From positions 1 through 64,000 of the forward strand of contig BTVX01000014.1 in NCBI GenBank assembly GCA_045862995.1: a stretch of DNA of 64,000 nt, written 5' to 3'. Shown piece by piece: positions 45,394 through 53,929 of this stretch (position 1 is its first letter; the number at the start of each line of letters is the position of its first letter). The translations under genes were made by a program, and so were the position numbers. Below the pieces are notes generated by a model. That model saw nothing but the letters and a program-made list of their open reading frames with translations. It did not search any database and was not told the DNA's origin. Origin of the DNA: UBA2387 sp019454665. Lineage in GTDB: Bacteria; Armatimonadota; Fimbriimonadia; Fimbriimonadales; Fimbriimonadaceae.

Positions 45394-47012
45394 AAACCCG
45401 CCTCCACCCGCTTGCCTCCGAAGAACAGGTGCTCGGGTCGGATCGCGCCCCACTCCACGTTCTTGTCGAATGGCGACCGGTTCAGGATCAGGAAGTCGGC
45501 GCGGAGCCCGGGCGCGATGCGGCCGATCTCGTCCTCGGCGAAAACCGCGTAGGCCGCCCGACTGGTGTAGCAGCGCAACGCCTCGGCAACCGCCAGGTTC
45601 TCCTGCGGCATCCAGACCTGGCCGGCGAGCGTCTTGCCCGTAACCGCTGCCTCCACGCCCAGCCAGGGGTTCGCGCTCACCACTGGCCAGTCCGAGCCGA
45701 ACACCACGACCGCTCCGCGGTCGAGCAGCGACCGGAACGCATAGCTCGACTTGCAGCGCTCCTCGCCCAAGTAGCTCTCGGCGTACCGCCCGTCGTCGGC
45801 CTTGTGATACGGTTGCATCGAAGCGATCACCCCGAGCCGGGCGAAGCGCTCGATGTCCTCCGGGAGCAGGTGTTGGGCGTGTTCGCTGCGGCAGCGGGCT
45901 GCTTTCAGTTCGTTACCGTAGGCGTTGCTGAGGATGTCGAGGAGCGTTCGGTTGGCCTCGTCGCCGATGGCGTGGGCGATGGTTTGCAAGCCCTCCCTCG
46001 CCGCGGTCGCCGCGTTGCGCGCGAACCGGCCGTCCTCGATGCCCTCGCGGAACAGGCCGCGCCAGTTCTCCTGCCCCGCGGGATTCCCCAAGAACGGTGC
46101 TGCCATCATCGCGGTTCGCGAGCCCAAAGTGCCATCCAAGTAAGCCTTGAAGCCGTTAAGGCGATACCAACCGCCCGCCTGGCGTGTGGATTTGGCCATC
46201 TCGCCCAGCCCTTCGGTACTGCCTGCCACGGGATAGAGGTACATCCGGCACGTTGCCTGGGCTTCAGGCAGTGAACCGTACTCGACCGTGGCGCCGACGC
46301 TCGTGATGTCGGCCACCGCGGTGACGCCGAACGCATTGACGTGGCGGATGGCGGCTCCGAGCGCGGCGCGCCGATCCTCGACGCTTGCCGGAGGAATGAG
46401 CCGCGACACGAGTCCCATAGCGCTCTCCTTCAAGATGCCCGTGGGCTCGCCGTTCGCGTCTCGCTCGATGACGCCCCCTTCGGGGTCTTTCGGGCCGGTG
46501 GCCGTGATCCCCGCGAGGCGCAACGCCTCCGAGTTCGCCAGTGCGCTGTGGCCATCCATCCGGGTTAGGAAGGCGGGCCGCCCACGAGTCGCCGCATCAA
46601 TCCACTCCTTGCGTGGCGACGAGCGATCTGTCCAGCTTTCAACGCTCCAACGTCCGCCGATGAGCCACTTACCTGTGGGCAAGCCCTCGGAGAACTCGCG
46701 TACGCGTCGAACGAAGTCGTCTCGGTCGCGGGCGTCTCGCAACACGATCTGGCTCAGCCCCAGGCCACCGCTCACCATGTGGATATGGCTGTCTATGAGC
46801 CCCGGCACGATGACCTTGCCACCGGCGTCCACCACCTGCGTATGGGGGCCGACCAGGTCGGACCGCTCGCCGCCCACGTGGACGAACCGCCCGTCGCGCA
46901 CGGCGAAGCTCTCGGCGAAGGCAGGCAGACCGTCGCTCCAGATGCGGGCGTTGCGCACCACCAGGTCGGCGGGAGCGCTGGCGAAGGCGAGGGCCAGGAC
47001 GACGCAAAGCAT
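45390..47012 (-). CDS. Secreted YtcJ-like amidohydrolase
   Basis: It encodes 540 residues with a short hydrophobic N terminus (MLCVVLALAFASAPA) that looks like a signal peptide. VIVPGLIDSHIHMVSGG is the metal-binding HxH of the amidohydrolase superfamily, GHSALANSEAL and GFKAYLDGTLGSRTAMM are YtcJ hallmarks, and VVFGSDWPVVSANPW carries the late catalytic aspartate. It hydrolyses an amide or similar bond in an exported substrate. First gene of the leftward operon with the epimerase and the metzincin. Confidence 0.92.
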   Translation of the reverse strand: MLCVVLALAFASAPADLVVRNARIWSDGLPAFAESFAVRDGRFVHVGGERSDLVGPHTQVVDAGGKVIVPGLIDSHIHMVSGGLGLSQIVLRDARDRDDFVRRVREFSEGLPTGKWLIGGRWSVESWTDRSSPRKEWIDAATRGRPAFLTRMDGHSALANSEALRLAGITATGPKDPEGGVIERDANGEPTGILKESAMGLVSRLIPPASVEDRRAALGAAIRHVNAFGVTAVADITSVGATVEYGSLPEAQATCRMYLYPVAGSTEGLGEMAKSTRQAGGWYRLNGFKAYLDGTLGSRTAMMAAPFLGNPAGQENWRGLFREGIEDGRFARNAATAAREGLQTIAHAIGDEANRTLLDILSNAYGNELKAARCRSEHAQHLLPEDIERFARLGVIASMQPYHKADDGRYAESYLGEERCKSSYAFRSLLDRGAVVVFGSDWPVVSANPWLGVEAAVTGKTLAGQVWMPQENLAVAEALRCYTSRAAYAVFAEDEIGRIAPGLRADFLILNRSPFDKNVEWGAIRPEHLFFGGKRVEAGL

Positions 47013-47071
47013 GCGATCATGGTTCGGTGGACCGGAGCCGGGGTCCTGCCACGGGTACCCTCTACCCGCCC

Positions 47072-48364
47072 ATGATCGACCGCTACTGCACGCCCGCGAT
47101 GACCGCCATTTGGAGCCGACAGGCCAAGTACCAGAGGTGGCAGGATGTCGAAGTGGCCATCTGCAAGGCTCACGCCGAGCGTGGCGCGATTCCTCTGGCC
47201 GACCTCCAACTCATCGAGTCTAAGGTTGCGTTCGACCTTGCCCGGTGCGACGAAATCGAGAAGGAGACCCGCCACGACCTCATGGCCTTCGTGCGCAACC
47301 TGGCCGAAAACGTCGGCGAAGCGGGGCGCTGGATCCACTTCGGGGTGACCAGCTACGACGTGATTGACACGGCCCTGGGCATGATGTTGCGCGACTCGTG
47401 CGACGTGTTGTTGGCCAGCGCCGAAGCCCTCTCCATGGAAGTGGCGCGAATGGCCAGGGATCACATCGGCACGCCAGAGATCGGGCGCACGCACGGCATC
47501 CACGCCGAACCGATCACGTTTGGGTTCAAGTGCTGCAACTGGTACGCCGAATTGCAGCGGAACATGGCTCGACTGCGCCGGTGCCGGGAAGAGATCGCCG
47601 TCGGCAAGGTGAGCGGGGCCGTCGGGGTCCACGCGCACACCGAGCCCGAGATGGAGGCCCGCGTGTGCGAATTGCTCGGCCTCCGGCCCGACGAGGCGGG
47701 CACGCAGATCGTCAACCGCGACCGCCACGCCGATCTGCTCAACGCGTTGGCCCTGCTCGGCGCGGGCCTGGAACGAGTCGCCACCGAACTCCGCAACCTC
47801 CAGCGCACCGAGATTCTGGAAGTCCAGGAGGCGTTCGCCGCTGGCCAAACCGGATCGAGCGCAATGCCCCACAAGCGCAACCCTTGGAACTCCGAGACGG
47901 TGTGCGGTCTGGCCCGCCTCCTCCGCGCCAACGCCCATGCGATGCTGGAAAGCGTGGCCACGTGGCACGAACGCGACCTCACCAACTCGTCGCTGGAGCG
48001 CATCGTTTTCCCCGATTCGTTCCAGTTGGCGGACTTCATGCTGCGCAGATTGACCACGATCTTGGCGGGCCTCCACGTGTTCGAAGACCGCATGGCGGCC
48101 AACCTGACCCAGATGGGCGACCTCGTGTTCAGCGAGCACGTGATGGTGGCTCTGATCGGCAAGGGCCTGCCCCGCGAGGTCGCGTACAAGGTTGCCCAGC
48201 GAAACGCTGCCAAATCGTGGGAAGGCCACGACTTCAAGACCTGCGTCTCGCAAGACCCGGACGTCGTCGCCCACCTCTCCCCCGACGAGGTCGAGGAGTT
48301 GTTCAGCTTGGAGCACCACCTTCGCAACGCGCGCCACACGTTGGCGGCGGTCGGCTTGGCGTGA
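47072..48364 (+). CDS. purB: Adenylosuccinate lyase
   Basis: It encodes 430 residues from ATG 47072 (the frame is open from 47027, but MIDRYCTPAMTAIWS is the normal start). It catalyses two fumarate eliminations in purine synthesis. GVTSYDVIDTALG, GRTHGIHAEPITFG (catalytic histidine), and the signature GSSAMPHKRNPWNSE with the catalytic serine loop are intact. The length is standard. Confidence 0.97.
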   Translation: MIDRYCTPAMTAIWSRQAKYQRWQDVEVAICKAHAERGAIPLADLQLIESKVAFDLARCDEIEKETRHDLMAFVRNLAENVGEAGRWIHFGVTSYDVIDTALGMMLRDSCDVLLASAEALSMEVARMARDHIGTPEIGRTHGIHAEPITFGFKCCNWYAELQRNMARLRRCREEIAVGKVSGAVGVHAHTEPEMEARVCELLGLRPDEAGTQIVNRDRHADLLNALALLGAGLERVATELRNLQRTEILEVQEAFAAGQTGSSAMPHKRNPWNSETVCGLARLLRANAHAMLESVATWHERDLTNSSLERIVFPDSFQLADFMLRRLTTILAGLHVFEDRMAANLTQMGDLVFSEHVMVALIGKGLPREVAYKVAQRNAAKSWEGHDFKTCVSQDPDVVAHLSPDEVEELFSLEHHLRNARHTLAAVGLA

Positions 48365-48415
48365 TTGTGATAAGCTTAGGGCACTAGTCGCGCCTAGGGC
48401 GCGTTACGGATTGTC

Positions 48416-49171
48416 ATGAAGAAGTCGAGCGTCTTGCTGTTCACCGTTCTGGGCGTTGCAGTCGTCGGAGCGGCCGGGTACCGGTATTGGGACGACCAGA
48501 AGGCGGAACAGGCCAAAGTGACCCTGTTCGCCGAAGCCAAAGAGGGGTCGTGGTCGGCGGCGGAATCGCTCGGCAAGCTCGGCAAACGCGCCGTGCCTTC
48601 CATGGTCACGCTTTTGCAGGACGAAGACTGGAAGGTGAAGATGGCGGCGACGCAGGGCGTGTTCATGATGAACCCCGACCCCGAGGTTTCCAAGCAACTG
48701 GCCGTTCTGGTGAACGACTTCGAGCAGAACACGGGGATCGCCAAGGGCGCGCGCATGCGCGCCGCCGAAGCCCTTGGCAGCCAGGGCCGCGAAGCCATCC
48801 CCCACATCGAGGCCCTCTGGAAGGACGGCAGCGACCAGGCGCGAGAAATGGCCGCTTACGTCATCACCAACTTCGCCTACCACCGACCGCTCGAGATTTT
48901 CGCCCTCGAAGACATCATCAAGGCTGGATATGAGGACAAGAAGTACGAGGTCAGCGACCACACGAAGGCTGCGATTGACTGGGTGAACAACCATTTCACC
49001 GAGAAGCCCGAGGACGAGCGCTCGCTTTCCGAGTCGGAGAAGAAGTTCCTGGCCTGGATCAAGGAAAAGGCCACTTGGAGCAAGACCAAGAAGACCAAGG
49101 AACAGCTTGAAGCCGAACGCAAGATGGCAGAGGAAGGCGCGAACGACACGGGTCTGAACATCGAGAAGTAA
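48416..49171 (+). CDS. HEAT-repeat-like protein with N-terminal membrane anchor
   Basis: It encodes 251 residues. VLLFTVLGVAVVGAAGY is a membrane anchor or signal. Residues about 45-150 look like HEAT-type repeats (LGKLGKRAVPSMVTLLQDED, LGSQGREAIPHIEALWKDG). The C-terminal 60 residues are charged coiled coil (KKTKEQLEAERKMAEEG). It is probably a periplasmic scaffold and has no known specific role. The small membrane gene follows after three bases. Confidence 0.75.
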   Translation: MKKSSVLLFTVLGVAVVGAAGYRYWDDQKAEQAKVTLFAEAKEGSWSAAESLGKLGKRAVPSMVTLLQDEDWKVKMAATQGVFMMNPDPEVSKQLAVLVNDFEQNTGIAKGARMRAAEALGSQGREAIPHIEALWKDGSDQAREMAAYVITNFAYHRPLEIFALEDIIKAGYEDKKYEVSDHTKAAIDWVNNHFTEKPEDERSLSESEKKFLAWIKEKATWSKTKKTKEQLEAERKMAEEGANDTGLNIEK

Positions 49172-49174
49172 GCC

Positions 49175-49384
49175 ATGCCGTTTCCGCGCGATGGCTCCGA
49201 TGTGCTGATCTTGGTCGCCTCGTGGCTGGGAGTCGCGGTCTTGCTCGGGCTCTTCATGTTCGGCTACGCCATCGTGGCCGTAGTCGCCACGCTGTCCGGA
49301 TGCGGCGCGTGGGTGCTTTGGCGTCGTTACCGGGGCGCGTCCATGGCCGACCCGAACAACTCGCTCAAGTCGGACAACACATAG
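49175..49384 (+). CDS. Small membrane protein
   Basis: It encodes 69 residues with two hydrophobic stretches (VLILVASWLGVAVLLGLFMF and YAIVAVVATLSGCGAWVLW). It is coupled to the HEAT-like gene (three-base gap). Its last 58 bases overlap the HAD phosphatase on the opposite strand tail to tail. There is no known family. Confidence 0.55.
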   Translation: MPFPRDGSDVLILVASWLGVAVLLGLFMFGYAIVAVVATLSGCGAWVLWRRYRGASMADPNNSLKSDNT

Positions 49385-50127
49385 TCCGCCGCCGTGTCCG
49401 GCGAACCGACCCCCGTCAGCACCATGGCCGTCGCGCAGCCGGTGCGCTTGCCGAACGCAATGTCGGTATCCTCGCGATCGCCGACGACCAACGTCTGCTC
49501 GGGACGAACTCCCGAGTCCCGCAAGATCGCATCCATCATCCAGCGTTCCGGCTTTCCCGCCACTTGCGCCGTCCTGCCGGAAGCCGTTTCGATCGCGGCC
49601 ACCAAACTCCCCGCCCCTGGCTGCAACCTGCCCGCCTCTAAGGGGTAAGTGGCGTCTCGGTTCGTGGCCACGAGCTCGGCGCCCAGGAGCAGTTGCTGCA
49701 GGGCGGAGTCCAGCAACGTGTACGTGAAGGTACGACAAATGCCTACCACCACGGCATCCGTCGCGTCGTCGGATTCTGGCGTCGCACGGCCCTCGGGCGC
49801 GTTGACCACGCGCACGCCGGAGGCTCGCAGGTTCCCAATGCAGCCGGGCTCGCCCACCACGAACGCCGACCGCAACCCTCGCTCGCCCATGAGCGCGGCC
49901 GCCGCATGGGACGAACCGTACACCTCGGCCGGAACCGCCGGGTAGCCCATGGCGCAGAGTTTGTCAGCGGTTCCGTCGCGGGTGGCCGCCGAGTTGTTGG
50001 TCGCATAGCGCACCATCACTCCCTCGTCACGCAGGCGAAGCACTGCCTCGACGGCGCGTTCCACCGGCTCGGCGCCACGATAGAGCGTGCCGTCGAGATC
50101 GAAGACGACGAGGCGAAACCGGTTCAC
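49327..50127 (-). CDS. HAD-IIA family phosphatase
   Basis: It encodes 266 residues from GTG 50127, which overlaps the polyprenyl synthetase stop by GTGA. VVFDLDGTLYRGAEPV (DxD nucleophile motif), YATNNSAATR, the cap insert, and GKPERWMMDAILRD with VVGDREDTDIAFGKRTGC are the NagD/PGP-like subfamily motifs. It is probably a phosphatase of 4-nitrophenylphosphatase or phosphoglycolate type. Third gene of the ubiE-polyprenyl synthetase unit. Confidence 0.9.
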   Translation of the reverse strand: MNRFRLVVFDLDGTLYRGAEPVERAVEAVLRLRDEGVMVRYATNNSAATRDGTADKLCAMGYPAVPAEVYGSSHAAAALMGERGLRSAFVVGEPGCIGNLRASGVRVVNAPEGRATPESDDATDAVVVGICRTFTYTLLDSALQQLLLGAELVATNRDATYPLEAGRLQPGAGSLVAAIETASGRTAQVAGKPERWMMDAILRDSGVRPEQTLVVGDREDTDIAFGKRTGCATAMVLTGVGSPDTAADYVLSDLSELFGSAMDAPR

Positions 50128-51137
50128 GACGTTCGGGCGACGATGGTCTCGGCCAGAGTCTCGAGCAAGGACCTTCCCGCCGCCTCCTGAAGCGATGCGA
50201 TGCGGGCCTTGGCCGCGGACACGTGGTGATCGGCGAGGGCGCGGGTGGCGGCCAACGCGCCGCGCTCGTGCATCCACTGCACGATCAAGCGCAATTCGTC
50301 GTCGCTGACCCCATTGCCAAACTTGCGTTCGACCAGCGCCAGTTCGGCCTCGGTCAGGTGCGGGCGGACGAGGATGAGCGGGTACGTGGCACACCCCTCG
50401 CGAAAGTCGGTGGCGCGCAGCTTGCCGATAGCCTCCGAGTCGCCCTCGTAATCGAGCAGGTCGTCCACGATCTGAAAGGCCATGCCGATGTGAAAGCCGT
50501 AGGCGCCGATTTCGCCGGCATCCGCCTCGCCAAGCCCGGCGAGCAATGCGCCCGCCTGGCAGCATGCGCGAACGAACTCGGCGGTCTTCATGCGCAAGAT
50601 CTCCGTATGCTCATCCTCGGACAAGTGGACGTTGCCACGGACTTCCAGTTCGCGCACTTCGCCTTCGGCCATCTGGACCACCATGTCGCTGACCATTCGG
50701 ATGATCCGGAGGTCGCCATCGTGCGCGAGCACCGACATCGCCTTGGCGAGCAGCACGTCTCCCGTCAGGATCGCGGCGGTGTTGCCGAACACGCTGCCCG
50801 CCGTCGGACGCCCGCGCCGCGTGGACGCGTGGTCAATCACGTCGTCGTGCATCAGCGTCGCCATGTGGACGAGTTCCATGGCCGCGCCGATGCGCGCCGC
50901 GCGCTTGCCGTCGAAGGGCTTGCCCGTGGATTCCGCCACGATCGCCACCAACGCTGGACGCAAGCGCTTGCCTCCCGCCGAAAGCGTGTGCCTTCCAGCG
51001 TCCTCGACCAGGCGCGACGACGAGGCTACCAACTCGTCCAACTCGTCGTTGACCCGGGCGATATGGGTGCCCACCGTCTCCAGAAAAGCCGGTTCGACGC
51101 GGTCGGAACGGATGCCGAGAATGGTCTGCGACGTCAC
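50124..51137 (-). CDS. Polyprenyl diphosphate synthase (long-chain)
   Basis: It encodes 337 residues from GTG 51137, overlapping the ubiE stop. LMHDDVIDHASTRRGRPT is the first aspartate-rich motif (DDxxD) with the following arginines, FQIVDDLLDYEGD the second, and GKRLRPALV the substrate-binding lysine/arginine region. It chains isopentenyl units to the long side chain of a quinone. The neighbouring ubiE gene fits menaquinone side-chain synthesis. Confidence 0.94.
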   Translation of the reverse strand: MTSQTILGIRSDRVEPAFLETVGTHIARVNDELDELVASSSRLVEDAGRHTLSAGGKRLRPALVAIVAESTGKPFDGKRAARIGAAMELVHMATLMHDDVIDHASTRRGRPTAGSVFGNTAAILTGDVLLAKAMSVLAHDGDLRIIRMVSDMVVQMAEGEVRELEVRGNVHLSEDEHTEILRMKTAEFVRACCQAGALLAGLGEADAGEIGAYGFHIGMAFQIVDDLLDYEGDSEAIGKLRATDFREGCATYPLILVRPHLTEAELALVERKFGNGVSDDELRLIVQWMHERGALAATRALADHHVSAAKARIASLQEAAGRSLLETLAETIVARTS

Positions 51138-51871
51138 GCTTTGGTCCCCCAGTGCATGCAAATGTTGCCCAACATGAAGTCGCGATGCCGCACGTCCACG
51201 AATCCCGCCCGACGCATGGAGTCGGCCAAGGCTTCCCTTGTGGCGAACAGCAACGTGCTCTCGGGCAGGTAGGTGTAAGCCTTCGACAAGCCGAACAAAC
51301 GGCCCAAGGCGGGAAGCACGCGACGACAAACCAGCCTGCTGCCGACGCCAACGACGGGGTTGCGGGGAACAGCCATGTCCAGAGACACGAACTTGCCGCC
51401 CGGGCGCAACACGCGGGCGATCTCCCGATGGGCGGCGTCCATGTCGGGGACGTTGCGGATGCCCCAGCCCACGGTGACGCAATCGGCGCACGCGTCGCGG
51501 AGGGGCAAGCGGCAGGCATCGCCCACCGTCAGTCCGGTGACTTCCGTCTTGCCGACCGCACCCTCCAGCATGGGCCGACAGAAGTCGAGGCCGACGACAG
51601 TTCCTTGGGCACCCACGGCCTGTCGCAGCGGGGCCAAGAAATCGCCGGTTCCCGAGCACACGTCCACGGCGGTTCCGCCCACCGGTGGGCGGATCGTGCG
51701 CACGGCAACCGAGCGCCATCGGCGGTGGAGGTTGAGGCTCATCACGCCGTTCAGCAGATCGTAGCGACCCGCGATCTCGGCGAACATGGTTTGCACGGCA
51801 CGACGCTTGGCGTCGCCTTCGGCGAGCCAGGGGGTGGCTTGAGGGTCGCGCGGCGCGTGAACAGACAGCAC
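51134..51871 (-). CDS. ubiE: Demethylmenaquinone (UbiE/MenG-type) methyltransferase
   Basis: It encodes 245 residues. FAEIAGRYDLLNGVMSLNLH is the family start, VDVCSGTGDFL is the SAM-binding motif I, VGWGIRNVPDMDAAHREIARV and LRPGGKFVSLDMAVP follow. It methylates the demethyl quinone ring, the last step of menaquinone synthesis. Gene order with a polyprenyl diphosphate synthase supports this. MenG is the same protein under another name. Confidence 0.94.
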   Translation of the reverse strand: MLSVHAPRDPQATPWLAEGDAKRRAVQTMFAEIAGRYDLLNGVMSLNLHRRWRSVAVRTIRPPVGGTAVDVCSGTGDFLAPLRQAVGAQGTVVGLDFCRPMLEGAVGKTEVTGLTVGDACRLPLRDACADCVTVGWGIRNVPDMDAAHREIARVLRPGGKFVSLDMAVPRNPVVGVGSRLVCRRVLPALGRLFGLSKAYTYLPESTLLFATREALADSMRRAGFVDVRHRDFMLGNICMHWGTKA

Positions 51872-51928
51872 TCGCCCTACTGTACCAAACTTTCAGAATT
51901 GTTTGAAACGTCGTCTGGGCCGTCAAGG

Positions 51929-51934
51929 TATAAC
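51929..51934 (+). promoter_or_regulatory. -10 hexamer of apt
   Basis: TATAAC ends five bases before GTG 51940, so the transcript is almost certainly leaderless or nearly so. Confidence 0.45.
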
Positions 51935-51939
51935 GCCCC

Positions 51940-52461
51940 GTGCCTGAAATCAAAGCCAAGTCCCTGATCCGCGATGTGCCGGACTTCCCCAAGCCTGGAA
52001 TCCTGTTCAAGGACATCACGCCGGTCCTCCACGACGCGGCGGCCATGCACGAGGCCATCAACCTTTTGGCGGCAGACGCCGTGGCCAAGGGCGCCGAGGT
52101 CATCGTGGGCATCGAAAGCCGGGGCTTTGTGTTCGGCATGCCGCTGGCCCTGCACCTGAATCTGCCCTTCGCGCCTGTTCGAAAGCACGGCAAACTGCCC
52201 TACGAGCGCATCAGCGAGGAGTACGCGCTCGAGTACGGCACCAACATCGTCGAAATGCACATTGACGCCATCGAGCCGGGACAGAAGGCCTACATCGTGG
52301 ACGACCTGTTGGCCACTGGCGGAACCGCGCGCGCCGCCGCGCGTCTTGTTGAAAGGCAGAACGGAAAGGTCGCTGGATTCGGCTTCCTGGTCGAGTTGGG
52401 CTTCCTCAACGGACGGACGGCCATCGGCGACTACCCCGTCTGCGCCTTGATCGAGTACTGA
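51940..52461 (+). CDS. apt: Adenine phosphoribosyltransferase
   Basis: It encodes 173 residues from GTG 51940, the usual length. It salvages adenine to AMP. IRDVPDFPKPGILFKDITPV is the typical start, ESRGFVFGMPLAL a substrate loop, and AYIVDDLLATGGTARAA the PRPP-binding motif. The gene after it starts three bases later. Confidence 0.97.
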   Translation: MPEIKAKSLIRDVPDFPKPGILFKDITPVLHDAAAMHEAINLLAADAVAKGAEVIVGIESRGFVFGMPLALHLNLPFAPVRKHGKLPYERISEEYALEYGTNIVEMHIDAIEPGQKAYIVDDLLATGGTARAAARLVERQNGKVAGFGFLVELGFLNGRTAIGDYPVCALIEY

Positions 52462-52464
52462 GCC

Positions 52465-52869
52465 ATGCGACGCATTCTGGTTTTCCCGCTGATGATTCTG
52501 ATGGCCATCGCCATGGCCCAAACCGTTGCCCCGCCGACGGTGACCGTGGACGACGTGCTGGGCGACGTCGAGCGCTTCGACAAGCAAGGCCTGATCGCCG
52601 TCAAGGGAGTGGTGTCCGAGTTCGTTCAGAAGACGAGCGCCCGCGGCAACAAGTACTTCACGTTCAAGCTCAAGGGCGGCAAGGGCGAACTGAACGTGTT
52701 CAGCAGCGGCGAAGCCCCGACCGAGCTGAAGAACAAGGCCGAGGTGGTCGCCACGGGCATCTTCCGCAAAACGAAGAAGCTCGCCGAGTTCGAGGTCAAG
52801 AACGAGATAGACGCCAGCCCCGTGAAGGGCAAGCCCAACGGGGTCAAGGTCGCGACTCCGGCAGGCTAG
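52465..52869 (+). CDS. Secreted OB-fold protein (CcmE/tRNA_anti-like)
   Basis: It encodes 134 residues. The N terminus ILVFPLMILMAIAMAQ is a signal peptide. The rest (VKGVVSEFVQKTSARGNKYF, FKLKGGKGELNVFSSGEAP, VVATGIFRKTKKLAEFEVKN) has the strand pattern of an OB fold like those of CcmE or BOF proteins. The haem-binding histidine of CcmE is not present. It is coupled to apt by a three-base gap, probably by chance of operon structure. Function unknown. Confidence 0.75.
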   Translation: MRRILVFPLMILMAIAMAQTVAPPTVTVDDVLGDVERFDKQGLIAVKGVVSEFVQKTSARGNKYFTFKLKGGKGELNVFSSGEAPTELKNKAEVVATGIFRKTKKLAEFEVKNEIDASPVKGKPNGVKVATPAG

Positions 52870-52872
52870 CCC

Positions 52873-53898
52873 TCAGCGCACCCGAAACGACTCGGGCAAC
52901 CGCATCGCGGCGAACACGTCCATCGCAAAGCGATCGGTCATGCCTGCGATGTAGTCCACCGCTCCCTGCACGCCGACAAACCCTTCCGGCATCGGTGCGC
53001 CGTTGACGAAGGCCTCGAAGAGCTCCCGCACCACGCCCTGCGCTTTCGGAATGTCCGGATACGCCACGGGGTAGCGGATGTAGACGTTCTCGAAGAGCCA
53101 CTCCTTGAGGTCGTTCAGGTGCGCCAGCATCGGCGCGGAAAGGCGGATCGCGGGCTGGTCCAAGCTGTTGTGGATGACGTCCTCGACCATCGCGCCCACT
53201 CGGCGGCCATGCCTTTCGCCGAGAGGCCCGAACCGAGCCGGGACCACCGAGATCATGCCGCTTCGCATGGCGTCGTCTAGGTCGTGGTTGAGGTAAGCGA
53301 TCCGGTCGCTGACACGCACCACGGCCGCCTCCAACGTGGACGTCGGCTCGCCGTCGAAGGCCGTCAGGTCGTTGCGGCCTTTGCTGTGTCCGTCAATGCC
53401 GGCGCGCACCTCTTGAGTCAGGTTCATTCCTTCCAGCACGTCCACGATGCGCAGACTCTGTTCGTAGTGCCGAAACCGCCCAGGTCCGTCGCCCTGCTCG
53501 GCGAGCCGCTTGGCCAGCACTTGATCCAGCGCTGCCTCGCCGGCATGCCCGAACGGCGTGTGCCCCACGTCGTGCCCCAGGGCGATCGCCTCGATGAGGT
53601 CCTCGTTGAGCCGCAGGGCACGGCCGATGGTCCTGGCGATCTGGGCGACCTCCAACGTGTGCGTCAGACGCGTGCGGTAGTGGTCGCCGCGCGGGTCCAA
53701 GAACACCTGCGTCTTGTGCTTGAGCCTGCGGAAGGGCTTGGAGTGCAGGATGCGGTCGCGGTCGCGCTGGAAGCACGTGCGCACGGGATCGGGCGCCTCT
53801 TCGCGCTCGCGTCCCGCGCTCCTGGCGGCGGGCATGGCAAAAGGCGACAGCGCCTGCAACTCGCGTTGCTCGCTCATCTCGCGGACCGTTGTCGCCAT
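52873..53898 (-). CDS. dgt: Deoxyguanosinetriphosphate triphosphohydrolase-like HD protein
   Basis: It encodes 341 residues. FQRDRDRILHSKPFRRLKHK is the family start, TRLTHTLEVAQIAR gives the first metal histidine, ALGHDVGHTPFGHAGE the HD motif, then DVLEGMNLTQEVRAGIDGHS and ILRVSDRIAYLNHDLDD-type acids (RVSDRIAYLNHDLDDA). It cleaves dNTPs to nucleosides and triphosphate, lowering dNTP pools. Related SAMHD1-like proteins can act in phage defence, but here it sits among housekeeping genes. Confidence 0.93.
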   Translation of the reverse strand: MATTVREMSEQRELQALSPFAMPAARSAGREREEAPDPVRTCFQRDRDRILHSKPFRRLKHKTQVFLDPRGDHYRTRLTHTLEVAQIARTIGRALRLNEDLIEAIALGHDVGHTPFGHAGEAALDQVLAKRLAEQGDGPGRFRHYEQSLRIVDVLEGMNLTQEVRAGIDGHSKGRNDLTAFDGEPTSTLEAAVVRVSDRIAYLNHDLDDAMRSGMISVVPARFGPLGERHGRRVGAMVEDVIHNSLDQPAIRLSAPMLAHLNDLKEWLFENVYIRYPVAYPDIPKAQGVVRELFEAFVNGAPMPEGFVGVQGAVDYIAGMTDRFAMDVFAAMRLPESFRVR

Positions 53899-53929
53899 GC
53901 TGCTAGAGACGGATCAGACCGCCGAAAAG

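Noticed and set aside
50124..52193. A 689-residue version of the polyprenyl synthetase.
   Set aside because: The extra N-terminal part is the UbiE gene in another frame. GTG 51137, overlapping the ubiE stop, is the natural start.
52873..53898. dGTPase as a phage defence gene.
   Set aside because: Sequence and neighbours are those of ordinary housekeeping dgt-like genes, and no defence genes lie close by.
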